A stretch of 29,280 bases of DNA from contig KV921165.1 of the NCBI GenBank assembly GCA_002081555.1, positions 1-29,280 on the forward strand, given 5' to 3'. The notes beneath the pieces were generated by a model. It worked only from the letters and a program-made list of their open reading frames with translations, did no database searches and was not told where the DNA came from. Position 1 is the stretch's first letter. The number at the start of each line of letters is the position of its first letter. Positions 19,885 through 29,280 of this stretch are shown piece by piece. A program made the translations under genes and the position numbers. This DNA comes from Protostelium mycophagum (lineage: Eukaryota; Evosea; Variosea; Protosteliida; Protosteliaceae).

Positions 19885-21147
19885 TTATATCAGAAAGGGG
19901 TTCGTGGATGTCGCTCTTTGTCTCTGGTCTACGTACGATTGCTGCGTGTGAGGTTGTTGCAGGTGAGGTTGCAGGTGGGGTTGCTGCAGGTAGGGTTGTT
20001 GCTGCATTTGTGGTTGCTGTGGGAGATGAGGCTGATCCAGGTTGACATTGGCAAAGACATCAGCGAGATCTCTCATCATCTCAGATGTGTAAGAAGTGGT
20101 CTGGACTGCGTGTGGCTGTGTGTTCACATTGTGGTGTACAGTGTTTTGTGTGTGTTCTTTTGCCGCAGGGTGCATGCGTGCCTAGCATAATTTTATTTTG
20201 TTTTAAAAAATAAATATTTAATATTATTTCAAGTAAAATTTTATAATAAAAATAATAATAAAAGAAAGGAAAGGTACCTCAGGTCTCGTGTTGAAATCGT
20301 CCGTGGTGTGGCGGACCTCCTTAGTCTGTGCATACTCCAAGTGTCTGTTGGCACCCACAGACATAGAGCGGCTGCGAGTCAACTCGCTCCTTCCGCTCTC
20401 TTGTGGCTGTACCGCAGTGTTTGAGAAGGGCATGAAGGCGGGCTTCATACGGTGGGATTCCGATGTGGATCCAGATCTGGCTCTGACATCGTCGGTTGTG
20501 GGATAGTCATCCATCTTCGAGTTGGCGAACTGATCCTCGCTCCAGTCGAGCCATTGTTCGTAAGACATCTCCTTTTCTCTTGGTTTCTGTGGAGGAATCA
20601 AACACGTGTGGTAAAGTGAATAAATTCTCATTTGTCATTTCATCAATGACACGACGAGCCAAATGTTAACAGAAGTGTCGTACCTTGTAGAAGGGTTTGT
20701 CTGATCTCGTGGTTATATGTAATTTCACCAACACGACGCCAGATCCTTTCTTCTTGTGTTCTTTGTATTTAGAATCCCTCATTCTGAACCATCTCAGATG
20801 GACTTCACCATCATCATAAAAAGCAGTTCTCAAGATGATCTCCCCAATCCAGTCAGAATTAACCACATGATTTCCCTTCTCTCTGAGATTGATGGTGACG
20901 TAATCATTCGCGATGTTGCTGCACTGAAAGGTGAAGATCTCTGCCCAATGGACGCCACCAGATCTCTCCCCAGTCTTCCAAGAAGTAGTCTTCTTAGTGG
21001 TACCACTCCCAGAATATTTGACAGAGCAGGCCGATTTTATGATTGGGTTTCTGGTGCTTATCTCCCTCGCTTCAATCACTGGTTTTATCAGGATGTCAAC
21101 TGGATCAAGGGTGATTCTTCACCTTGTATGTAGCATATTTTGTTCAT
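19885..21147 (-). CDS. C2-domain protein with Gln/Pro-rich tail
   Basis: 341 residues in four exons: 21123-21147, 20684-21078, 20278-20586 and 19885-20181. The N-terminal 130 residues form a C2-like beta-sandwich (YIQVIEAREI, HWAEIFTFQC, DYVTINLREKG, WIGEIILRT, VHLRWFRM, VVLVKLHI). The usual Ca2+-binding Asp residues are not conserved as far as I can see, so it may bind protein or lipid without Ca2+. The middle is Ser/Arg-rich, with RSRS sites of the kind phosphorylated by basic-directed kinases. The end is a Gln/His/Pro repeat (PHLQPHLQQPH) closing with TNPFLI, where NPF could bind EH domains of endocytic proteins. A trafficking or signalling role is inference. It is divergent from AP-3 beta. 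Confidence 0.8.
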
Positions 21148-21301
21148 GATCGTGTGTTGTCTTTGTGTGAGAAGCGTGAAAGTAGTGGAGATTCGGAAAG
21201 GCACTGCGAAACTTTTCGCAATTTTCAGACAACAGCGGCGAGGAGATCGCGAGCATCGTCATCATTGGCTTTCATCTGTGCTTCCCTCGAGGTCAGCAAT
21301 C
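21148..21301. promoter_or_regulatory. Shared divergent promoter region
   Basis: 154 nt between the start codons of the C2 gene (minus) and the AP-3 beta gene (plus). No named element is evident. Confidence 0.45.
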
Positions 21302-24300
21302 ATGCAGGTGAATGTCTTATCGCATCTTCTATTTCATTCATAAATATTCGTTGACCGAGTGCTGACTCATTTTCAGGGCAAGATAGAGCAGATGTCAGAG
21401 GTAAAGGATGGCGCATGTTCAATGATTGGTCGCTCACTGACTTGGATTAGAACTTCATTGCGAAGGTTCGCAGCAATGTGAATATGAACAACATAGGTCT
21501 CGATAATACTCAGTTTTTCGATGCCAACACAAAGGTTGAGGATATAAAGAAAGGTTTGGAGAGTGACTCCGATAAAGACAAAATGGACGCCATGAAGCGT
21601 TCCATCGCGGTAAGCCATCCTCATCTTCGCCTAACTCCAAAGCTAACCTACTCTTAAAGATGATTTCCAAGGGAAGAGATGTGTCTATTTTGTTCCCTTC
21701 GGTGGTGAAAAATGTTATCTCAAAGAATGTTGGACTTAAGAAGCTCGTCTACATGTACCTTGTTCATTACGCGGAACAAGAACAGGACTCAGCTCTTCTG
21801 GCCATTAACACCTTTCAAAAAGATCTTTCAAATCAGAGCCAATACATCAGAGGTGATTTGTCCATAATTTCGATATATTTCTCAACCTAACAGCTTCTGC
21901 TTTGAAAGTTTTGTCCAGTATAAGAGTAAAAATCATCGTTCAGATCATAATCATGGCCATCCAAAAGGGAATCAAGGACAGCAGTGCTTACGTCAGAAAA
22001 ACGGCTGCTCATGCCATCCCCAAAGTAGTGTGAGTTTGTAATTAAGATTTGTATGATCATCTCATGTTGACAGCGCTATGGACCCTGATCACAGAGATGA
22101 ACTAGTCGAATGTATCAAATCACTTCTTTCAGACAGAGCTACTTTAGTTTTGGGCTCTGCCATCGCGGCGTGGTCCGAAGTCTGCCCAGATCGATGGGAT
22201 CTCTTACACCCTCACTACAGAAAGTTATGCCATCTCCTCGCTGATATCGATGAATGGGGACAGATCGTCATCATAGAACTCTTAACCAGATACGCCAGAC
22301 AGCAATTCGCAGACCCAAACAAGGTCACCTCTCTATTTTATTATTCATCCTTCTGAAGTTGCATGTTTGCATGATGTCCATGTCTAAAATAATATTATCA
22401 TATTCAAAATCTACAGAAAAAAGAATCAAAAGAGAAGACAACCAAAGAGAAGAAACCCAAAAAGCCAAAGAAGCCAGACAGCAAGTGGTTAGACTCCTCC
22501 TCTGATGATGACGATTCTGATGAAGAGGATGATAAATACGCCAAGCCTATAGATGCCGATCTGAGATTGCTTTTAGACAATGCAGGAAGATTACTCAAGA
22601 GCCGCAACACTGGTGTACGTATTTTCAACGAAATCTGAATTCCGAGAATTTCGTCTTCAAAACGTTTATTTTCCCGCCAAAAAATTTCGGATTTCCCGCC
22701 AAAATTCTCCCGCTAAATATTGATCCCTATAGGTTGTCATGGCAGTCACGAGTCTCTACTATTACTGCGCTCCTTCTTCTGAAGTATCTAAAGTGGTCAA
22801 GTCACTCGTCAGGATCTCTAAAGAGAAGAGAGAAGTCGAATATGTCGTCCTTGCCAACATCCAGACCATGGCCGCGAATAAGCCGGTTCGTTGTAGATAT
22901 ACTTTTCCGAGAACTCACGGAAATTTCAGGAACTTTTCGAACCCCATCTGACGGAATTTTTCGTGAGAGCCACCGATCCCAGTTTTATTCGTGATCTAAA
23001 ATTAGAAATCATTAGCAGTGTTGCAACAGCAGACAACATCAGCAAGATCCTCAAAGAGCTCAAGGTGACTCGTTGTAGTAAATGAAATTATAAATTTATT
23101 ATTGGAATAAAAAACATCCACAAATAATGTATTTCTGCGGTAAAACCGCAAAATAGTATTTTGTCTCTGCAAAAGGAAAATAACATAAAATTCTTTTTTT
23201 CAATATTTGCTCGTTGTAATTGGACGAAATTTGACTCGTTGTAGACGTACATAAACAGGGAAGAGAAGGACTTTGTCGCAAACACGATTCAAGCGATAGG
23301 AAGATGCGCCATCTCTGTTCCCGAAATAGCCGACCGGTGTTTGGGTGGTCTGACCTCACTCCTGTCAAACCGTTCAGGTGAATTTCCCTCGAAATTTCAT
23401 CAAGAAATATGACATCTCAACAATTGTGCGAAATCCAACGGAAATTTCGTAGAAAACTGAACGAAATTCAGAGACGGTTGTGGCAGAGTCTGTAGTTGTG
23501 ATCAGAAAATTACTCCAAGCCATGATGGCGAATGAGAACGAAGAGACCGTTTCCACCGTTGTAGATGTGGTCACCACACTGTCCAAGTTAGTGGACACTA
23601 TTGACTCCCCCCGCGCGAGATCCTCTATATTGTGGGTCATCGGTGAATATTCCGAGAAAATTCCAAAGGTGGCACCAGATGTTCTTAGAAAATGCGCAAA
23701 GACATTTGCTAATGAGGTGAGTGACCGTTGTAGATGCACAAAGAATTTCAAAAAGAGAAATAAATTAAACATATTGAGATTAAAAAAACATATCGTTGTA
23801 GATGCTGAGTGGATGTAGGATACCTCTGTCAAATTACAAGTCCTCAATTTGGGCGCCAAACTGCAGTTTGTGAACAAGGAGCAGACACAGGCAATATTCG
23901 ATTACATCTTGTCTCTTGCCAAGTACGATGCCAGCTATGATGTCAGAGACAGGTAATGTACCATTAATCACATCAATCTTTACAAAAATATTCTGAGACC
24001 GTTGTAGATGCAGAGTGTTACGCAGTGTCATGTCTGGAGAGACCAACGGACCGGTGCAGTCAAGAGCCGAGATGTTAGTCAAAGGAAAGAAGCCCATGCC
24101 ACAGCACACAAACCCCAACGAAGGTGATTATCACACATTTTAAAGTAGAACTACGAGAAGTAGAGTGTCTTTCTGTCATAGTGATTGTAGATTGGGAAGA
24201 ACCATCAAATTTTTTGTCTGCAGCCAAGCACCATATATTTAACTCAAATAATTTCTCAAGAAATCGGATATTTCTTAATGATTGTTTAGGAAGACAGAGA

Positions 24301-26645
24301 TTCGGAATCGGATCAATGTCTCACGTGTTGAACCACACCGTGACTGGATATGATCCTATTCCTGATTTCCCCGAAGTTGTTCCGGATTCTTCCGTTAGAG
24401 ACGAACAGGTTTGTATTCATTTCATCTTATATATATATTCTATTTTTGGATTTGACTGGTTGTAGATTGCGCCAAGCAAGCAGAACGAGCCCGACTTCTG
24501 GTCGGAAGAAGAGAGATCAGGTTTATTATTTGATCTATATTTAGAATCATCCGCGAAGACATCGTCATTCTTTCCATTTGATATAGTCTAAGAATGTACT
24601 TTGAAAACCTGAACAAAAAATGCACGAAAAACCATCAAGAAGTCTTAATAACACGTCGTAAATTCGTGTGGTTCCGAACCACTATAACCAGCCTTTTTGA
24701 GGATTTTGACCCAGAAGAATAGACACTAATCCGATTAGATTCCGACGGTTCGGAATCGGAGCATTCTGGATCCGAGGAGAGTGGCTCCCGTAGTGGATCC
24801 GATTCCGAAGGAGAGTTTTTCTCTGAAGGGTCAAAATCAGAGTCAGAATCAGAGGAAGAGGAGTCCAGTGATGATGAGCCTCCCCCACCACCCAGGAGGT
24901 CAGGGAAAATTCTTTGAAATGTCTGAGAATCTTCCAAAAGTTTTCATGGAAATTTAAAAAACTCAATCGATTGAGTTTGGATTTTTGAAAATCTAAAGAA
25001 TTTTAAGAGGAATTTTCTGTTGATTTATTTTTGACTGGTTGTAGAAAGGGGTCAGCTGCACCTGTAAAGAAGGCAGCAGTGAAGGGCGCAAAGATCGAAC
25101 CCAAAGTCGAGCCAAAGGCAGAACCGAAAAAGTCATCCATAGATGATTTGTTCAGTGAGTATGATCATAACAGCTGTCACACCCCTTGATATTTATCTTA
25201 TGTTATTTTATTATATGATCAAGAGGACATCAAGAAACGTTGCAGCTTCGCTGCAGTTAATCCTCTTGTCGCTTGTACCTGCAAATCTATAGGAGACAGT
25301 GCGGTTGTGTTGCAGCCTCTACAATCACCGTGTTTTCAAGTCTGCAGTTGTTCGTTACCGCGAAAAAGTCACGTTAACTGACGAAACAGGTTTTGACCCT
25401 TCAAAAACCGAAGAGGCCTCCACAAGTTCCGCCAAAAACGACCTGGACGACTTCTTTGGAAATATCTCGGTCAGCACCCCGGTTTCTGCTGGAAATTTCG
25501 GTGTCTTCTCTGCGGTACAACCAAAGCACATACTTCTCAAGTCTCATTTGGGCGGTGGTCTGAAGGTCAGTAGATTCTCCCGCCAAAATTTGAATATTCA
25601 AATTAAATTGATATCAACGTTTGGCAAAGCCGCAAATTGCCATAACAATATCAGAAAAATCACAAAAAATACAGTTTCATTTTCATACGACTTTTAAATG
25701 ACTGTTTGTAGATCGAATACAGCTATAGCAGATCCCCTTCCATGTATGGAGCCACATTTAAAAGCCTAGATCTATTCTTTGAAAATGCCGGAAGCAAAGA
25801 CCTCAAGAACATCACCCTCATCAACCCGGTGAGAATCGATTCCAAATTTTCCGGAAAAAATCTGACCCCACCAGCCCCCCGCTAACGAGATCCACCCCTT
25901 TGCGGATATTGACGGATTGAGCCCAGGTCAAACCACCGAATCTACAATGAGCCTGAAATTCTCCTCTGTATCTGAAGTCGTCAAATTTGGCATCAGGTGA
26001 ATTTTCTTGGAGTTTTCAGATCAGTTTGACATTTCATCAAAATTTGTTAAACACGTGAAAGTCTCGGTAGTTAACGAGTGCAGCACGAGTCAAGGCGAGT
26101 TCAATGTGACAGTGACACCGTCTATCGGGGACATGGTCAGAGGCTATTCCCTCACCAAGGAAGAATTTGCCGCCGCAGCGAGTAAGTCTTTGAAACAACT
26201 CCCGATTCAATTAAAAAGTGTGCTTCGTGTCTGGTGGTTTGCCGAATCACAAAGACACTGTAGACACGCATCCCTTCGTCTTTGCCCAACTGAATTCCTG
26301 TAGAAAAATTGAAGGGCATGCACGAATCCTCAGACAAAATCCAATTAGAAGAGCCATTCCAAGAGTCTCTGGACGGCCTCGCACAGAGAGTACTCGGCTT
26401 CGCCTATTTAAACCCCACAGAGGTATGAGAGCTGAGATTTCGCCGAAATTCACAAAGATCAGGTGAATGTGGAAGAAGGAGAGTTTAGATTCACCGGTAG
26501 GACTGTTGTAGACGACAAAGACCTGCTGGTCAGTGTCGACGTCGACACAGAGACGGGAGCGGGGAGCGTGACTGTACAATCTGAGTCCACAATATTGAAC
26601 TCTTTGTTGTTGAAGCAACTGAAGACTGTCATCATTAAGGAATAA
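21302..26645 (+). CDS. AP3B: AP-3 complex subunit beta
   Basis: 1044 residues in 23 exons joined by 22 introns of 40-235 nt; the lengths sum exactly to 1045 codons. Exons run 21302-21307, 21377-21400, 21451-21609, 21660-21852, 21894-22029, 22074-22323, 22417-22614, 22733-22885, 22930-23064, 23245-23377, 23472-23716, 23819-23952, 24014-24123, 24290-24408, 24466-24520, 24739-24898, 25045-25154, 25390-25565, 25712-25828, 25875-25996, 26084-26181, 26304-26422 and 26463-26645. The adaptin trunk is unmistakable: [59 protein letters not shown] Ser/acidic hinge lies at about residues 684-737, then the beta-3 ear ([12 protein letters not shown]). AP-3 sorts cargo from endosomes to lysosome-like organelles. 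The first coding exon is only six bases. The 3' splice of intron 25997-26083 is the least certain. Confidence 0.95.
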
Positions 26646-27298
26646 ACATTTGCTGATTGCTTCTTTACTTCTTCGCAGATGCGCTGTGCTTGTGGGCTGT
26701 GCACAGAGGACAAAGTCACCGAACTTTTCATCCGCTTCGGTGCAGTGCAGATTTCGGGCTTCGAAAGGTTGTCATTGTCATTTGAAGCCATTTGTCATAA
26801 TCGGACAATTTGGTTGCTCCATGAACAATTTCAAAAATAAAGGTTGTTTTTGTTCGAAGGCGCTTCCAAACAACCTTCATTGAAGCTTGGTAGAGTGGTT
26901 GGCAGAGCAAAGGTAGTTTTAAAACACCTCAGAAATGGGCCCAAAGAACTCTTTGGTGTGTTGTTGATTGTGAAGGATGAAGAATTGGCGAAATGGATGT
27001 TCTAAGCTGAGCGACACAAGACATGGAAAGGCGGATTCCACGAGAGACCAGGCTGTGGGCTGAGGGAGATCCACCTGAGGCAAAACTGGTCCTTCTTTTG
27101 GAAAGTGTGGCCTGTCTGACGTGTCTTTGTCAAATCGCGGGATGCTTTGTTTCCGGGATTTGCCTTTATAATTAGATAACCGCAAGATCTGCGGTAATAA
27201 TCGTGAAATGTATCTGGGTTTGTGATGTCACAGATCTTGAGCTGTTTTCGGGTGGCACAAACCATTTTCAGCCGAGACAAAGAGGACAAAGCAGCAAG
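26646..27298. other. Intergenic stretch between AP-3 beta and severin
   Basis: About 650 nt. It must hold the 3' end of AP-3 beta and the severin promoter. Apart from a weak minus-strand gene candidate at 26919-27265 I see nothing firm. A minus-strand frame starting at 26791 (MASNDNDNLSK) runs antisense into the last AP-3 beta exon and has no independent support. Confidence 0.5.
26919..27265 (-). CDS. Weak candidate: small protein of unknown function
   Basis: Two exons, 27075-27265 and 26919-27006, joined by a 68-nt GT-AG intron in phase, give 92 residues starting MVCATRKQLKICDI and ending EFFGPISEVF. The second exon (LEHPFRQFFILHNQQ) has a protein-like composition. I find no domain, signal peptide or homologue. 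Its start is 33 nt from the severin start on the opposite strand, a spacing seen elsewhere here. It may be fortuitous. Confidence 0.3.
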
Positions 27299-28726
27299 AT
27301 GCAGAAGCAGACCAAGTACAACATCGCAGGTATGGATATAGAGGAGCTTGTCGCACCAGACGCTGAAGGTCTTTAGAGACAAACATCGCCAACCTCGGCA
27401 GTGATTTAGAGAAGAAGATCAAGGAAGCAGCCTCTAAGAAAGAGGTAGTCAAAATGCATTGTAAATCAACGCAATCTCGGCTCACATTTTCTAGACTGCC
27501 TGGGCTACTGTTAAGGGCCAACCCGGACTTCTTACATGGCGCATAGAGAAATTCAAGGTCAAGCCGGTCCCCGAGAACACTTATGGCTCCTTCTATGATG
27601 GCGACTCTTACATCATCTTGAATACCTACAAGGATTCCAAGAACCCTAACCTCATCAAATACGACATCTATTTCTGGCTTGGAGATGAGACCACACAAGA
27701 TGAGGCCGGTACAGCTGCTTACAAGACCGTCGAACTCGACGACTTCCTCAAGGGTGCTGCCGTCCAGCACAGAGAGACACAGGTCAGCGATCATCTCGTT
27801 TTCACCTTCTAAATCTTCCAGGGAACAGAATCCTCTCTCTTCTTATCTCTTTACAAAGCACCCATCCGTATCATGCACGGAGGCATTGAGACAGGCTTCC
27901 ACCATGTTAAGCCCGAAGAGTACAAGCCCAGACTCCTCCAACTCAAGGGCAGAAAGAGAGTAAGTCGCTTCCACAGACCGATCGGCGACTGATACAACCC
28001 AGATCAGAGTTACACAAGTACCCTTGGCAAGAGACTCTCTTAACAAAGGAGACGTCTTCATCTTGGACGCAGGAACTCGCATCTGGCAACTCAACGGCTC
28101 TGAATCCGGCCTCATGGAGAAGAACAAGGCCATGCAGGTGACGTCATCATCCTTCACGATCGTCTTCTAAATCCGCACAGGTGTCTCATGCCATCTCTGA
28201 TGACCGCAAGGGCAAGGCCAAAGTGACTGTCTTGGATTCTGAGAACGAGACCGAACCTGTGAGGATATTCGTCCTCTATAGTGTTCAGACTAACCAAGAT
28301 ACAGGAGTTCTGGGCCTTCTTTGGAGGTTTTGGACCCATCCACTCTTCTGCAGAGGGAGGCAATGACGATGAAGTTCCTCACAGAGATGAGAAGGTTCTG
28401 ATGAAGATGTCTGACACCAACGGCACAATCTCTTTCTCACAGGTATTCCTATCTACATATTTATAGACACATCTGATCCGCCACAGATCGCCGCCGGCCC
28501 CACCATCAACAAGTCACTCCTCACATCTGATGACGTCTACATATTGGACAATGGAGAGGAGATCTTTGTGTGGGTTGGAAAGCACGCCAGCGCTGGCGAA
28601 AAGAAGGCCGCCATGGACTTTGCCCAGAAGTACCTGGAAGAGCACAACCTGCCTCCCTACACACCCATCTCTAGACTTATCGAGGGAGGAGAGAACCAAA
28701 CCTTTAAGAACTCACTCAAGGCTTAG
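27299..28726 (+). CDS. Severin (three-repeat gelsolin family actin-severing protein)
   Basis: 371 residues in eight exons: 27299-27329, 27377-27444, 27495-27782, 27822-27959, 28003-28137, 28181-28258, 28305-28442 and 28487-28726. It is collinear with Dictyostelium severin over its whole length: [85 protein letters not shown] and [17 protein letters not shown]. Severin cuts and caps actin filaments in a Ca2+-dependent way. The three gelsolin-like repeats lie at roughly residues 30-150, 165-255 and 270-371. All seven introns are 39-50 nt. The strong resemblance to an amoebozoan family member is the best clue to the organism. Confidence 0.95.
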
Positions 28727-28921
28727 AACCTATAGAATCATGTAATCATAAAAAATGCAAATAATTGTGATTATTTTGAATCTATTTTACTACAATCCAG
28801 ACAGTATGCAGAGGATCAGGTTAATTCACGGCGAACATCACGGTAATTAACGTGAAACTGTAATGACTTGATTTTTGGAAGAATTCGTCGAACAATAATT
28901 GATCTATAAATAGGTTACCGT

Positions 28922-28935
28922 AAACCCTAAACCCC
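28922..28935. repeat. Interstitial telomere-like run
   Basis: AAACCCTAAACCCC, two units of the CCCTAAA type, in a convergent 3' intergenic region. It is either a small interstitial telomere-like patch or chance. Confidence 0.4.
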
Positions 28936-28979
28936 GGAGAAGGATGACAGGAAAAATGTTATCACACATGACAGATTGA

Positions 28980-28985
28980 TTTATT
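28980..28985 (-). terminator. Poly(A) signal AATAAA
   Basis: AATAAA on the minus strand about 95 nt past the stop of the gene at 29080-29280; it supports that stop. Confidence 0.45.
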
Positions 28986-29019
28986 ATTTCTGGCTTGACC
29001 CCAGTGTTTTTTCTCCACA

Positions 29020-29038
29020 AAGACTCTTTGAGAGTCTT
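29020..29038. repeat. Perfect hairpin, 8-bp stem
   Basis: AAGACTCT, loop TTG, AGAGTCTT. It lies in the 3' region shared by severin and the gene at the right edge. It could be a 3'-end processing or RNA stability element; it does not match the histone stem-loop consensus. Confidence 0.6.
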
Positions 29039-29079
29039 GGAAGGGATTGTGCACAATATGTTGTTTGTTTCTATCAAAT

Positions 29080-29280
29080 CTATTCGATTGATTTTTTACC
29101 GCCCAAACTAAATTTACGGTAATTTGGGAAGCTCAACGTGCTGGACATGTCCACAGAGTCCCACGTAAAGGTCCGCCCAATTTGTACAAGCATTGCCCAA
29201 ATAGTCCTTTTCTTCTGTTCATCCACATTTTCGTAGATGGTTGTTGACATCACCGCCTCTTTCGAATTCCTCTTGCGAAA
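29080..29280 (-). CDS. C-terminal part of an unknown protein, cut by right edge
   Basis: 67 codons open to the edge: KRNSKEAVMSTTIYENV, then KKRTIWAMLVQIGRTF and TLSFPNYRKFSLGG, with the stop at 29080-29082. A donor (GTAAAT) after FPNY could instead splice to an exon I cannot place. The internal Met at 29250 could be the true start of a small gene. A minus-strand poly(A) signal follows. No family is recognised. Confidence 0.5.
   Translation of the reverse strand, partial: FRKRNSKEAVMSTTIYENVDEQKKRTIWAMLVQIGRTFTWDSVDMSSTLSFPNYRKFSLGGKKSIE

Larger units (their letters stand above)
28727..29079. other. Convergent 3' intergenic stretch
   Basis: About 350 nt between severin and the last minus-strand gene. 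It contains several short cggtaa / ttaccg words, a telomere-like run (28922-28935), a minus-strand AATAAA (28980-28985) and a perfect hairpin (29020-29038). No gene is visible. Confidence 0.55.

Noticed and set aside
26247-26791. Long minus-strand frames opposite the end of AP-3 beta (MASNDNDNLSK and MLQQQRVQ)
   Set aside because: They run antisense to conserved AP-3 beta exons, and their length is explained by the codon use of that gene.
26884-26915. tRNA-like A-box (TGGTAGAGTGG) near 26889
   Set aside because: No B-box or T-arm (GGTTCGANTCC) follows at the right distance and no acceptor stem can be drawn.

Overview
The window is nuclear DNA of a small-genome eukaryote with very dense, intron-rich genes. 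I worked out exon models by hand from frame continuity, GT-AG ends and family homology. The accepted models contain about 95 introns, most of them 34-100 nt long, and every complete model closes in frame. A severin-type three-repeat gelsolin, TRAF-type zinc fingers, a beta-helix surface protein and an EGF-bearing seven-helix protein point to a free-living amoeba, probably an amoebozoan of the protosteloid/dictyostelid kind. That placement is inference. There is no rRNA, recognisable tRNA, CRISPR or clear transposon.

Layout. 1-1975 (-): a gene of unknown function, cut by the left edge, with its 5' end tandemly duplicated upstream. 2818-4479 (+): an aldo/keto reductase of the arabinose/galactose dehydrogenase type. 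4524-6779 (-): a RING / TRAF zinc finger / coiled coil / SPRY protein. 6960-9854 (+): a type I membrane protein with a predicted beta-helix ectodomain. 10559-11360 (-): a Rieske protein. 11480-12253 (+): an Mpv17/PMP22 protein. 12333-13988 (-): an EGF plus seven-helix membrane protein. 14572-14823 (-): a small membrane-anchored protein. 14856-17401 (+): an SLX4-like UBZ protein. 18058-19300 (-): sphingomyelin synthase-like. 19365-19673 (-): a 74-residue orphan. 19885-21147 (-): a C2-domain protein. 21302-26645 (+): the AP-3 beta subunit. 26919-27265 (-): a weak small-gene candidate. 27299-28726 (+): severin. 29080-29280 (-): a gene entering from the right edge.

There is no operon-like pathway. 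Several products act at membranes: AP-3 in endolysosomal sorting, sphingomyelin synthase in lipid synthesis, the C2/NPF protein probably in trafficking, and two likely surface proteins. Neighbouring genes are packed tightly: stop codons lie 44 nt apart at 4480-4523, and start codons 32 nt apart at 14824-14855. The points most worth a second look are the RING-TRAF-SPRY architecture, the EGF-seven-helix protein, a recurrent TTGTAGA motif often placed at 3' splice sites, very short first coding exons, and three young-looking tandem duplications.
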